A model generated the notes under the pieces. The model worked only from the letters and a program-made list of their open reading frames with translations. It had not been told where the DNA came from and searched no databases. DNA of 14,601 nucleotides from Alphaproteobacteria bacterium (GTDB lineage Bacteria > Pseudomonadota > Alphaproteobacteria > ATCC43930 > CGMCC-115725), in assembly GCA_030040495.1 (NCBI GenBank), contig JASHTP010000065.1, forward strand, positions 1 to 14,601, written 5' to 3'. Positions 1-6,956 of this stretch are shown here, piece after piece. A program made the position numbers and the translations under genes. Each line of letters opens with the position of its first letter. The stretch's first letter is position 1.

Positions 1-43
1 CTTGGCGGAGCAGATCGCCGAGCTGGAAAAGGCCGCGGGATGA
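1..43 (+). CDS. 3' end of an upstream gene (partial, unidentified)
   Basis: The frame ending in TGA at 41-43 reads LAEQIAELEKAAG before the stop, an acidic/alanine-rich helix-like tail. Its stop overlaps the ATG at 40-42 of mch (ATGA), the usual sign of translational coupling in one operon. In many alphaproteobacteria the gene before mesaconyl-CoA hydratase is an HpcH/HpaI-family (3S)-malyl-CoA/beta-methylmalyl-CoA lyase. That identity is inferred from context only; 13 residues are too few to recognise a family. Confidence 0.5.
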   Translation, partial: LAEQIAELEKAAG

Positions 44-1092
44 GCGACAAGACCGACCCCGGCCGCTTCTTCGAGGATTTCCGTCTCGGCGAGACGCTCC
101 TCCACGCGACGCCCAGGACGGTGAGCGAGGCCGACGCCGCGCTCTATCTCGCGCTCACCGGCACGCGCTTCGCCGTCAACTCGGCCGATCCCTTCGCCCA
201 GGCGCTGGGCTTCGCGCGCGCGCCGCTCGACGATTTCCTCGCCTTCCATATCGTCTTCGGCAAGACGGTGCCGGACGTCTCGATCAACGCCGTCGCCAAT
301 CTCGGCTATGCCGCCGGCATCTTCGGCGCGCCGCTCTATCCCGGCGACACCGTGACCGCGCGCTCCGAGGTGGTGGGATTGCGCGAGAACTCGAACAAGC
401 AGACCGGCACCGTCTATGTGCGTTCGCAGGGCTTCAACCAGCGCGGCGAGAGCCTCCTCGACTATGTCCGCTGGGTGATGGTGCGGAAGCGCGATCCCGC
501 CGCGCCGGCGCCGGCGCCGTCGGTGCCGAAGCTCCCCGACGCGGTCGCGCCCGCTTCGCTGCGGCTGCCGCCGCGCCTCGCTCTCGCCGGCTACGACCGC
601 GCCCTCGCCGGGGCCAGGCAGGGCTGGGACGATTACGCGCCGGGCGAGCGCATCGACCATGTCGACGGCACGACCATCGAAGAGGCCGAGCACGCCATGG
701 CGACGCGGCTCTACCAGAACACCGCCAAGGTCCATTTCAACCGCCACAGCGAGGCGCAGGGCCGCTTCGGCAAGCGCCTCATCTATGGCGGCCACGTCAT
801 CAGCCTGGCGCGCGCGCTCAGCTTCAACGGGCTCGCCAACGCCTTCCGCGTCGCGGCGCTCAATGGCGGGCGCCATGTCGCGCCGTGCTTTGCCGGCGAC
901 ACGCTCTACGCCTGGAGCGAGGTGCTCGACAAGGCCGAGCTCGCCGGGCACGGCGATGTCGGCGGGCTGCGCCTGCGCACGGTGGCCGCCAAGGACCATC
1001 CCTGCGCCGATTTCCCCGACCGGCAGGGCGAGACCTACCACCCCGCCGTGGTCCTCGACCTCGATTACTGGGTGCTGATGCCGCGCGCCTGA
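40..1092 (+). CDS. mch: Mesaconyl-CoA hydratase (beta-methylmalyl-CoA dehydratase), double MaoC/hot-dog
   Basis: A 350-aa cytosolic protein, matching the roughly 340-350 aa of alphaproteobacterial Mch. Family members interconvert mesaconyl-CoA and beta-methylmalyl-CoA in the ethylmalonyl-CoA pathway and related C3/C4 acyl-CoA routes. Two MaoC-like hot-dog halves are visible, about residues 10-150 and 195-345, joined by a Pro/Ala-rich linker (about 152-180). The first half carries LTGTRFAVNSADPFAQALG, the second has a YQNTAKVHFNRH stretch (225-236) followed by GGHVISLARALSFNG. The ATG at 40 overlaps the previous stop, so the start is well fixed by coupling. The next gene on this strand is sdhC after a long non-coding gap; mch next to sdhCDAB is a recurrent alphaproteobacterial arrangement and fits both feeding C4 intermediates. 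The main alternative is another MaoC-family acyl-CoA hydratase with different substrate preference. Confidence 0.85.
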   Translation: MSDKTDPGRFFEDFRLGETLLHATPRTVSEADAALYLALTGTRFAVNSADPFAQALGFARAPLDDFLAFHIVFGKTVPDVSINAVANLGYAAGIFGAPLYPGDTVTARSEVVGLRENSNKQTGTVYVRSQGFNQRGESLLDYVRWVMVRKRDPAAPAPAPSVPKLPDAVAPASLRLPPRLALAGYDRALAGARQGWDDYAPGERIDHVDGTTIEEAEHAMATRLYQNTAKVHFNRHSEAQGRFGKRLIYGGHVISLARALSFNGLANAFRVAALNGGRHVAPCFAGDTLYAWSEVLDKAELAGHGDVGGLRLRTVAAKDHPCADFPDRQGETYHPAVVLDLDYWVLMPRA

Positions 1093-1204
1093 GCGGGACC
1101 AAAGGCGAGAGGCGCCAGAGCACCCTCGCGGATGCCGCTGACGCCTCTCAAGGAGCCGCTGCCGGCCCCCTGACTCACGAGCGGATGGGCTTTCCCCACC
1201 GCCT

Positions 1205-1227
1205 GCGGCGTCCGGGCGGGACGCCGC
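1205..1227 (+). terminator. Perfect 9-bp hairpin downstream of mch (terminator-like, no T tract)
   Basis: GCGGCGTCC (1205-1213), loop GGGCG, then GGACGCCGC (1219-1227): a perfect 9-bp GC-rich stem about 110 bp after the mch stop. Only a weak T content follows (CTTCGTCC), so it is not a classical intrinsic terminator. It could end the mch transcript or be part of a repeated palindromic element. Confidence 0.35.
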
Positions 1228-1449
1228 CTTCGTCCGGTGCGAGCCCTGTGACGGGCCCGGCTCGGCGCGCATCCCCGCGCATCGCCTCGACCGCCAACCC
1301 GAAGCCGCGTCCCGAAGGACCGCTCCTGATCCGGCGCCGCGTCGGCTTTCCTTGCGGTCAGCCTGCGTCGCCCAGCGGCCGAAGCAGGGCATGGGAGCGC
1401 CCGCCTCGACACGGCCCGCGCTGTGAGGCGCCGGCCGCATCGCCCGGAG

Positions 1450-1470
1450 AGCCCGCCTCCGCGGCGGGCT
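1450..1470. repeat. Perfect 8-bp inverted repeat (hairpin)
   Basis: AGCCCGCC (1450-1457), loop TCCGC, GGCGGGCT (1463-1470). It is one of several compact hairpins in the mch-sdhC gap. It has no T tract and no nearby gene end, which argues against a simple terminator. Confidence 0.5.
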
Positions 1471-1501
1471 GCACGCACGACCCTGCCGATCTCTTGCCGG
1501 C

Positions 1502-1545
1502 GGCCCACCGCCAGATGGGCCTCCGGCCCCTGATCGAAGGGCCGG
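1502..1545. repeat. Chain of three overlapping, mutually exclusive stems
   Basis: GGCCCA (1502-1507) pairs with TGGGCC (1516-1521). The overlapping GGGCC (1517-1521) can instead pair with GGCCC (1525-1529). That segment can in turn pair as CCGGCCC (1523-1529) with GGGCCGG (1539-1545). All stems are perfect. Alternative pairing of this kind is seen in attenuators, but in GC-rich repeats it can also arise by chance. Confidence 0.4.
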
Positions 1546-1604
1546 CGCTCTCGCGAGCCATGCGTCGATGATCGCAGAATCCGCCGATGCCACAAGCAGT
1601 TTTC

Positions 1605-1634
1605 TTGCGTCGAGAGAAGATTTCTGTGCATAAA
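1605..1634 (+). promoter_or_regulatory. Candidate sigma70-type promoter for sdhCDAB
   Basis: TTGCGT (1605-1610) and CATAAA (1629-1634) are separated by 18 bp in the only AT-rich stretch before sdhC. Neither box is a full consensus match. Transcription would start near 1641 and give a leader of roughly 180 nt. The -10 overlaps a DnaA-box match and a CTGTGC/GCACAG dyad. Confidence 0.3.
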
Positions 1635-1685
1635 ATTTCACGAATCGCACAGCTTGTCCTCGCTTCGTCCCCAGGCTTTTCCACA
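1625..1685. promoter_or_regulatory. Two oppositely oriented DnaA-box matches
   Basis: TGTGCATAA at 1625-1633 is the reverse complement of TTATGCACA, and TTTTCCACA lies at 1677-1685. Both fit the degenerate DnaA-box consensus TTWTNCACA exactly. GANTC methylation sites (GAATC) lie at 1577-1581 and 1642-1646. The cluster sits upstream of sdhC and could be a regulatory site, origin-related, or chance in AT-richer DNA. Confidence 0.35.
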
Positions 1686-1824
1686 AAGCGCGGCCGGCTT
1701 CGAGCGCCGGCGCCGCCGCTCCTCGTGCCCAGCCATGCAGGGGGCAACGTTGACTTGCCGCGGCGGCGGGGGCTACATGATGCGCGCGGCCTCTCGCCGC
1801 GCCTCAGCGCAAGGCTCTCCCGCA

Positions 1825-2220
1825 ATGACGCCCGCCGAACGGCCGCTCTCGCCTTTCCAGTTAGGCACGATCTACAAGCTGCAGCTCACCTCGATGCTGT
1901 CGCTCAACCATCGCGCCACCGGCATCTTCCTGAGCGTCGGCTCGCCCTTCCTGGTGTGGTGGCTCGTGGCCGCGGCGACGGGCGACCACGCTTTCGCCGC
2001 CGCGCGCTGGTTCTTCGGCTCCTGGCTCGGGCTGCTCATGCTGCTGGGCTGGACCTTCTCGTTCTTCTACCATCTCTGCAACGGCATCCGGCATCTGGTC
2101 TGGGACGCCGGCTACGGCTTCGAGCTGCGCACCGCCTACGCGAGCGGCTGGACCGTGGTGGCGGCGAGCGGCGCGCTCACCGTCATCGCTTACGCTGCCG
2201 GCCTTCTGGTGCGGGGCTGA
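1825..2220 (+). CDS. sdhC: Succinate dehydrogenase cytochrome b556 subunit (SdhC)
   Basis: A 131-aa membrane anchor of complex II, which passes electrons from the SdhAB iron-sulphur chain to ubiquinone in the inner membrane. The frame is open further upstream, but only the ATG at 1825 gives the canonical N-terminus RPLSPFQLGTIYKLQLTSMLSLNHRATG in short form (RPLSP at 6-10, HRATG at 29-33) and the usual SdhC length. Three hydrophobic segments are visible (about 33-51, 62-85, 108-129). The YHLCNGIRH motif (82-90) holds His83, the expected axial haem b ligand, and the Arg-His pair typical of SdhC. No strong Shine-Dalgarno precedes the start. The stop is 2 nt before sdhD, so the two anchors are translationally linked. 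Confidence 0.93.
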   Translation: MTPAERPLSPFQLGTIYKLQLTSMLSLNHRATGIFLSVGSPFLVWWLVAAATGDHAFAAARWFFGSWLGLLMLLGWTFSFFYHLCNGIRHLVWDAGYGFELRTAYASGWTVVAASGALTVIAYAAGLLVRG

Positions 2221-2222
2221 CG

Positions 2223-2612
2223 ATGGACCGGCAGCAGCTCCGTTCGCCGCTCGGCCGCGCCGTCGGGCCCGGCTCGGCCAAGGAAGGCGTCGAGCATTGG
2301 TGGGCGCAGCGCGTCACCGCCGTGGCGCTGATCCTGCTCGGCCTGTGGTTCGCCGCCTCGCTCGTGGCGCTCGCCGGCGCCGACCGCGCCCAGGTCCTGC
2401 GCTGGCTGCACGAGCCGCTGCCGGCGATCCTCACCATCCTGACGGTAATCGCGCTGTTCTATCACGGCGCACTCGGGCTGCAGGTGGTGATCGAGGATTA
2501 CGTCCACAGCGAATGGCTCAAGATCTCCTCGCTGGTCGTGATGCGGCTGGTCTCCGTGGCGCTCGCCGTCGCCGGCATCTTCGCGGTCTTGCGCATCGCT
2601 TTCGGAGGCTAA
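2223..2612 (+). CDS. sdhD: Succinate dehydrogenase hydrophobic anchor subunit (SdhD)
   Basis: A 129-aa second membrane anchor of complex II. The chosen ATG lies 2 nt after the sdhC stop. The same frame is open far upstream, but that part overlaps sdhC and is not coding. The WWAQRVTAVAL segment (26-36) matches the first conserved SdhD helix start. Three membrane helices are visible, about 31-51, 66-90 and 99-126. His81 in HGALGLQVVIEDYVH is the likely second haem ligand, and Asp92-Tyr93 correspond to the conserved DY that contributes to the quinone site. sdhA follows 6 nt downstream, with GGAGG at 2604-2608 near the sdhD end acting as its ribosome-binding region. Confidence 0.92.
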   Translation: MDRQQLRSPLGRAVGPGSAKEGVEHWWAQRVTAVALILLGLWFAASLVALAGADRAQVLRWLHEPLPAILTILTVIALFYHGALGLQVVIEDYVHSEWLKISSLVVMRLVSVALAVAGIFAVLRIAFGG

Positions 2613-2618
2613 GGGACA

Positions 2619-4409
2619 ATGGCCCAGGCTTACGGGATCGTCGATCACGCCTATGACGTCGTCGTCGTGGGCGCTGGCGGCGCCGGGCTGCGCGCCGCGC
2701 TCGGCACGACCGTGGCGGGGCTCAAGACCGCCTGCATCAGCAAGGTCTTCCCGACGCGCAGCCACACCGTGGCGGCGCAAGGCGGCATCAGCGCCGCGCT
2801 CGGCAACATGGGCGCGGACGATTGGCGCTGGCACATGTACGACACGGTCAAGGGCTCCGATTGGCTCGGCGACCAGGACGCGATCGAATATATGTGCCGC
2901 AACGCCATCCCGGCGGTGATCGAGCTCGAGCATTTCGGCGTGCCGTTCTCGCGCACCGAGGACGGCAAGATCTATCAGCGGCCGTTCGGCGGCCACACCA
3001 CCGACTACGGCGAAGGCGGCATGGCGAAGCGCGCCTGCGCCGCCGCCGACCGCACCGGCCACGCCATGATCCACACCCTCTATCAGCAGTGCCTCAGGAA
3101 CAACGCCGAGTTCTTCGTCGAGTATTTCGCCCTCGATCTGATCATGGACGAGGAGGGCGCCTGCCGCGGCGTCATCGCGTGGAACCTCGAGGACGGCACC
3201 CTCCATCGCTTTCGCGCGCACATGGTCGTGCTGGCCACCGGCGGCTACGGCCGCGCCTATTTCTCCTGCACCTCGGCGCATACCTGCACCGGCGACGGCA
3301 ACGCCATGGTGCTGCGCGCGGGGCTGCCGCTGCAGGACATGGAGTTCATCCAGTTCCACCCGACCGGCATCTACGGCGCCGGCTGCCTCATCACCGAAGG
3401 GGCGCGCGGCGAAGGCGGCTATCTCACCAACAGCGCCGGCGAGCGCTTCATGGAGCGCTACGCGCCGCACGCCAAGGACCTCGCCTCGCGCGACGTGGTG
3501 AGCCGCGCCATGACCATCGAGATCCGCGAAGGCCGCGGCGTCGGCCCGCAGAAGGACCATATCCTGCTGCATCTCGAGCATCTCGATCCCAAGGTGCTGC
3601 ACGAGCGGCTGCCCGGCATCTCCGAGACGGCGCGGATCTTCTCCGGCGTCGAGGTGACGCGCGAGCCGATCCCGGTGCTGCCGACGGTCCATTACAACAT
3701 GGGCGGCATCCCCACCAACTATCACGGCGAGGCGCTCAACCCGACGCCGACCGATTCCGAGCGCGTCGTCCCCGGCCTGATGGCGATCGGCGAAGCCGCC
3801 TGCGTCTCGGTGCACGGCGCCAACCGGCTCGGCACCAACTCGCTCCTCGACATCGTCGTCTTCGGTCGCGCCGCGGCCCATCGCGCCGCCGAGCTGGTGC
3901 GGCCCGACGCGCCGCACAAGCCGCTCGGCGCCTCGGTTACCGATGCCGCGGTGGCGCGGTTCGACGCCATGCGCAACGCCAAGGGCAAGCTCAAGACCAG
4001 CGAGATCCGCCTCGCCATGCAGCGAACCATGCAGACCGACTGCGCCGTCTTCCGCACCAAGGAGACGCTCGAGCACGGCAGGCGGCGGATCGACGACGTC
4101 GCCGCCTCGTTGCGCGACCTCGCCGTCGCCGACCGCTCGCTGATCTGGAACACCGATCTGGTCGAGGCGCTCGAGCTCGACAATCTGCTGGCCCAGGCGG
4201 TGGTGTCGATGCATTCCGCCCTCAATCGCACCGAAAGCCGCGGCGCCCACGCGCGCGAGGATTTTCCCGAGCGCGACGACAAGAACTGGATGAAGCACAC
4301 GATCGTCCGGCTCGATGGCGCCAAGGTGAGCATCGATTACCGGCCGGTGCACATGTACACGCTCTCGAACGAGGTCCAGGTCGTGCCGCCGAAGGCGCGC
4401 GTCTACTGA
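2619..4409 (+). CDS. sdhA: Succinate dehydrogenase flavoprotein subunit (SdhA)
   Basis: A 596-aa catalytic subunit that oxidises succinate to fumarate using covalently bound FAD; the length is normal for the family. The N-terminal dinucleotide fold shows VVVGAGGAGL (15-24). SHTVAAQGG (48-56) contains His49, the expected attachment point for FAD. HPTG with His247, ASRDVV with Arg291, VHYNMGG with His358 and ANRLGTNSLLD with Arg403 are the substrate-binding and proton-transfer residues of the fumarate reductase/succinate dehydrogenase family. The C-terminal region ends in the usual Tyr-rich tail (YRPVHMYTLSNEV...). No catalytic residue is missing. It sits in the canonical order sdhC-D-A-B and is surely co-transcribed. 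Confidence 0.98.
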   Translation: MAQAYGIVDHAYDVVVVGAGGAGLRAALGTTVAGLKTACISKVFPTRSHTVAAQGGISAALGNMGADDWRWHMYDTVKGSDWLGDQDAIEYMCRNAIPAVIELEHFGVPFSRTEDGKIYQRPFGGHTTDYGEGGMAKRACAAADRTGHAMIHTLYQQCLRNNAEFFVEYFALDLIMDEEGACRGVIAWNLEDGTLHRFRAHMVVLATGGYGRAYFSCTSAHTCTGDGNAMVLRAGLPLQDMEFIQFHPTGIYGAGCLITEGARGEGGYLTNSAGERFMERYAPHAKDLASRDVVSRAMTIEIREGRGVGPQKDHILLHLEHLDPKVLHERLPGISETARIFSGVEVTREPIPVLPTVHYNMGGIPTNYHGEALNPTPTDSERVVPGLMAIGEAACVSVHGANRLGTNSLLDIVVFGRAAAHRAAELVRPDAPHKPLGASVTDAAVARFDAMRNAKGKLKTSEIRLAMQRTMQTDCAVFRTKETLEHGRRRIDDVAASLRDLAVADRSLIWNTDLVEALELDNLLAQAVVSMHSALNRTESRGAHAREDFPERDDKNWMKHTIVRLDGAKVSIDYRPVHMYTLSNEVQVVPPKARVY

Positions 4410-4433
4410 GAAGAAGAGGAGCGGAGGGCCGCG

Positions 4434-5210
4434 ATGGTCGAATTCACCTTGCCCGCCAACTCGAAGGTGCGCGCCGGCAAGACCTTCAAGGCGCCCGCCG
4501 GCGCCAAGCGGGTGAAGGCGTTCAAGATCTATCGCTGGGATCCCGACGCCGGTGCCAACCCGCGGCTCGACACCTACGAGGTCGATCTCGACGCCTGCGG
4601 GCCGATGGTCCTCGACGCGCTCATCAAGATCAAGAACGAGGTCGACACGACCTTGACCTTCCGCCGCTCCTGCCGCGAGGGAGTGTGCGGCTCCTGCGCC
4701 ATGAACATCGCCGGCACCAACACGCTCGCCTGCCTCAAATACATCGACGAGGTCAAGGGCGACGTCAGGATCTATCCGCTGCCGCACTTGCCGGTGGTCA
4801 AGGATCTGGTGCCGGATCTGACGCATGTCTATGCGCAGTACCAGTCGATCAAGCCCTGGCTGCAGGCGGAGACGCCGGCGCCCGACCGCGAGCGCGTGCA
4901 GTCCGTCGACGAGCGCGCCCGGCTCGACGGGCTCTGGGAATGCATCCTGTGCTTCTGCTGCTCGACCTCGTGCCCGAGCTACTGGTGGAACGGCGACCGC
5001 TATCTCGGCCCGGCGATCCTGCTGCAGGCCTATCGCTGGCTGGCCGACAGCCGCGACGAGAAGACCGGCGAGCGGCTCGACGCGCTCGAGGACCCGTTCC
5101 GGCTCTATCGCTGCCACACCATCATGAACTGCACCAAGACCTGCCCCAAGGGCCTGAACCCGGCCAAGGCCATCGCCGAGATCAAGAAGATGCTGGTGGC
5201 GCGGCGCTAG
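4434..5210 (+). CDS. sdhB: Succinate dehydrogenase iron-sulphur subunit (SdhB)
   Basis: A 258-aa electron-transfer subunit linking SdhA to the membrane quinone site. The N-terminal ferredoxin domain has CREGVCGSC with Cys80, 85 and 88, plus Cys100, for the [2Fe-2S] centre. The C-terminal domain has CILCFCCSTSCP (Cys170, 173, 176, 180) and CHTIMNCTKTCPKG (Cys227, 233, 237) for the [4Fe-4S] and [3Fe-4S] centres. PSYWW (181-185) holds the Trp expected beside the quinone. A good ribosome site, GGAGGG at 4423-4428, lies 5 nt before the ATG; the gap from sdhA is 24 nt. The gene ends 31 nt from the end of a convergent gene. Confidence 0.98.
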   Translation: MVEFTLPANSKVRAGKTFKAPAGAKRVKAFKIYRWDPDAGANPRLDTYEVDLDACGPMVLDALIKIKNEVDTTLTFRRSCREGVCGSCAMNIAGTNTLACLKYIDEVKGDVRIYPLPHLPVVKDLVPDLTHVYAQYQSIKPWLQAETPAPDRERVQSVDERARLDGLWECILCFCCSTSCPSYWWNGDRYLGPAILLQAYRWLADSRDEKTGERLDALEDPFRLYRCHTIMNCTKTCPKGLNPAKAIAEIKKMLVARR

Positions 5211-5233
5211 CCGCCTCCCCGTCACGTCGCCGC

Positions 5234-5259
5234 CCGGGCGCCTAAGGCTGCGCGCCCGG
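5234..5259. terminator. Hairpin between convergent sdhB and the 165-aa gene (possible shared terminator)
   Basis: CCGGGCGC (5234-5241) pairs perfectly with GCGCCCGG (5252-5259) across a 10-nt loop. It lies 23 nt after the sdhB stop and spans the stop codon of the minus-strand gene. There is no T tract on either strand, so bidirectional termination is only inferred from position. Confidence 0.3.
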
Positions 5260-5739
5260 CGCGGCGCAATCGAGCACCAGGACCGCCTCGTCGGGATCGC
5301 TTTCGACATCCGCGGCGGGCCAGCTCTCCTCGGACCGCACGCGGTGGAAGCGCACGCCGCAGCCGCCGTCGCGCGAATCCTGCGAGACGATCACCCGGAA
5401 CGGACCGGCGGCGCCGCTGCGGTCCAGCATCTCGACGAGCTGGCCGGCATAGGTGAGCGCCGTCGCCAGCGCGCGGTCGGCGCCGGCGGGCGCGGCGTCG
5501 AAGCGCAGATGATTGACCAGGCATTCGTGGCCGGTGCGGTCGGTGTGGCGCCGCGCGTCGAAGCCGCCGGCCCCTTCGCTCAGCGCCTTGAGCAGGACGC
5601 TGCCTTCGACCTCCGCCAGCCCGTCGTCGAGAATGCGCAGGATCCGGCCGCTGAGCGGCGGCAGCGACGCCGCCACCAGGGCGGCGATGCGGCGCTGCAT
5701 CTTGGCGTTCGCCCGCAGCGAGGGCCGGCCCGCCGCCAC
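5242..5739 (-). CDS. Hypothetical protein, 165 aa
   Basis: I do not recognise this family. The protein appears soluble and cytosolic, with no signal peptide or membrane helix. It has a basic N-terminus, an Ala/Leu-rich helical segment about 14-55 (MQRRIAALVAASLPPL, then ILRILDDGLAEVEG), a central region with HTDRTGHECLVNHL (65-78), and a C-terminal part with alternating strands (FRVIVSQDS, AVLVLDCAAPG). The GTG start at 5739 lies 7 nt after the stop of the serine hydrolase gene, suggesting coupling. An ATG at 5700 would give 152 aa instead; neither start has a strong Shine-Dalgarno. It is the last gene of the minus-strand unit. Base composition and coding pattern match the neighbours, which supports a real gene. 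Confidence 0.65.
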   Translation of the reverse strand: MAAGRPSLRANAKMQRRIAALVAASLPPLSGRILRILDDGLAEVEGSVLLKALSEGAGGFDARRHTDRTGHECLVNHLRFDAAPAGADRALATALTYAGQLVEMLDRSGAAGPFRVIVSQDSRDGGCGVRFHRVRSEESWPAADVESDPDEAVLVLDCAAPGAQP

Positions 5740-5746
5740 GGTCGGC

Positions 5747-6934
5747 TCAATCCGCGATCGCGGCGTAGACGATGTCGCGGAACAGCACGCGGTAATATTC
5801 GCGCTGGCCGGGACCCTGGATCAGCAGCAGCGCGAACAGCGCTTCGGCGGGATCGACCCAGAAGGTCGTGCCGGCAAGCCCGCCCCAGTAATACTGGCCG
5901 ACCGAGCCCGGCACCTGCGCGATGCCGGCCTGGAGGCGGACGGAGAAGCCGAGGCCGAAGCCGTAGCCGGGGATCAGCAGGTCGGGCGCGCCGGTGACGC
6001 CCCCGAGATGGTCGGCGGTCATGTACTCGATGGTCTTGCGGCTCAGCAGGCGCACGCCGTCGAGCGTGCCGCCGTTGAGCAGCAGCTGCAGGAAGCGCGC
6101 ATAGTCCATTGCCGTCGACACCAGCCCGCCGCCGCCGGACTCGAAGCTCGGCTTCTCGCGCACCTCGATGAGCTGCACCCCGGCGCCGCTCTCGGGATCG
6201 CGCGCGAAGGCCTCGGCGAGGCGCGGATGCTTCGCCGCCGGCACGTGGAAGTCGGTGTCCGCCATGCCGAGCGGCCGCAGGATGCGCTCGGCCAGGAACT
6301 CGCCCAGGCTCTCGCCGGTCAGCACCTCGATGAGCCGTCCCAGCACGTCGGTCGAGCGGCTGTATTCCCAGCGCGTGCCCGGCTGATGCATCAGCGGCAG
6401 GCGGGCGAGCGTCGCCGCCTGCTCTTCATTGGTCTGGTTGCGGCGGAAGACCTTGGCGTCCATGTACATCTTCTGCACCGGCGCATTGCCGCGGAACTCG
6501 TAGGTGAGCCCCGAGGTGTGGCGCAGCAGGTCCTGGATGGTGATGTCGCGCTCGGCCGGCACCAGCTCGATCCTGCCGTCGCGCTCCACCGCCACCTTGC
6601 GGTCGGCGAACTCCGGCAGGTATTTCGCCAGGGGGTCGCCGAGCAGGAACTGGCCTTCCTCCCACAGCATCATCGCCCCCACCGAGACGATCGGCTTGGT
6701 CATGGAATAGATGCGGAAGATGCTGTCCTTGTGCATCGCCGCGCCGCTCTCGGGATCGCGCGCGCCGAGCGCCTCGAAATGGGCGATGCGGCCGCGGCGC
6801 GCGACGAGCGCCACCGTGCCGGGGACGCGGCCGCGGTCGATCTCGCCGCGCAGCACGTCGCCGAGCCGCTGCAGCCGCTCGGCGGAAAGCCCGACCTCCT
6901 CGGGCGCGGCAAGAGGCAAGGATGGCGTGGTCAT
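5747..6934 (-). CDS. Serine hydrolase of the class C beta-lactamase/esterase family
   Basis: A 395-aa protein with the beta-lactamase-related fold (PF00144), close in motif pattern to EstB-type esterases. The catalytic SxxK is SMTK (Ser77-Lys80), after FRIYS. The second motif is YSRS (Tyr191), in WEYSRSTDVLGRLIE. The class C KTG box is replaced by WGGLAGT (350-356), as in family carboxylesterases, so hydrolysis of an ester or amide other than a beta-lactam antibiotic is more likely. There is no signal peptide, which also argues against a periplasmic resistance enzyme. GGGGAG (plus coordinates 6943-6948) lies 8 nt before the ATG. It follows the methyltransferase by 22 nt. The substrate is unknown. 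Confidence 0.88.
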   Translation of the reverse strand: MTTPSLPLAAPEEVGLSAERLQRLGDVLRGEIDRGRVPGTVALVARRGRIAHFEALGARDPESGAAMHKDSIFRIYSMTKPIVSVGAMMLWEEGQFLLGDPLAKYLPEFADRKVAVERDGRIELVPAERDITIQDLLRHTSGLTYEFRGNAPVQKMYMDAKVFRRNQTNEEQAATLARLPLMHQPGTRWEYSRSTDVLGRLIEVLTGESLGEFLAERILRPLGMADTDFHVPAAKHPRLAEAFARDPESGAGVQLIEVREKPSFESGGGGLVSTAMDYARFLQLLLNGGTLDGVRLLSRKTIEYMTADHLGGVTGAPDLLIPGYGFGLGFSVRLQAGIAQVPGSVGQYYWGGLAGTTFWVDPAEALFALLLIQGPGQREYYRVLFRDIVYAAIAD

Positions 6935-6956
6935 GGCGAAGGCTCCCCTGGTGGCG

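Larger units (their letters stand above)
1093..1824. other. Long non-coding region between mch and sdhC, hairpin-rich then AT-richer
   Basis: This 732-bp gap has no credible gene. The open frames crossing it on both strands are Arg/Pro/Gly-rich with no family motif. The first 500 bp hold several perfect inverted repeats: 1107-1114 with 1142-1149, 1205-1213 with 1219-1227, 1450-1457 with 1463-1470, and overlapping stems between 1502 and 1545. From about 1590 to 1690 the base composition becomes AT-richer and contains a promoter-like pair, two DnaA-box matches, GANTC sites and a CTGTGC/GCACAG dyad. The first part looks like a dispersed intergenic repeat and the second like the control region of sdhCDAB, but neither is proven. 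Confidence 0.6.

Noticed and set aside
1093..1600. A structural RNA gene such as rnpB, tmRNA or 6S RNA in the hairpin-rich gap
   Set aside because: I looked for rnpB and tmRNA signature segments on both strands and saw none; hairpins alone do not support an RNA gene.
1654..1824. A longer sdhC with 57 extra N-terminal residues
   Set aside because: The extra part is Arg/Ser-rich, unlike SdhC, and would make the protein longer than the family; the ATG at 1825 gives the conserved RPLSP start.
1065..1825. Open frames on both strands in the mch-sdhC gap
   Set aside because: Arg/Pro/Gly-rich translations with no motif, no ribosome site and overlap with many hairpins; non-coding DNA is the better reading.
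2190..5309. A very long minus-strand open frame (about 1,039 codons) opposite sdhDAB
   Set aside because: It is the complement of well-supported sdh genes, has a His/Ala/Arg/Gly-rich composition without family motifs, and such antisense frames are common in GC-rich DNA.
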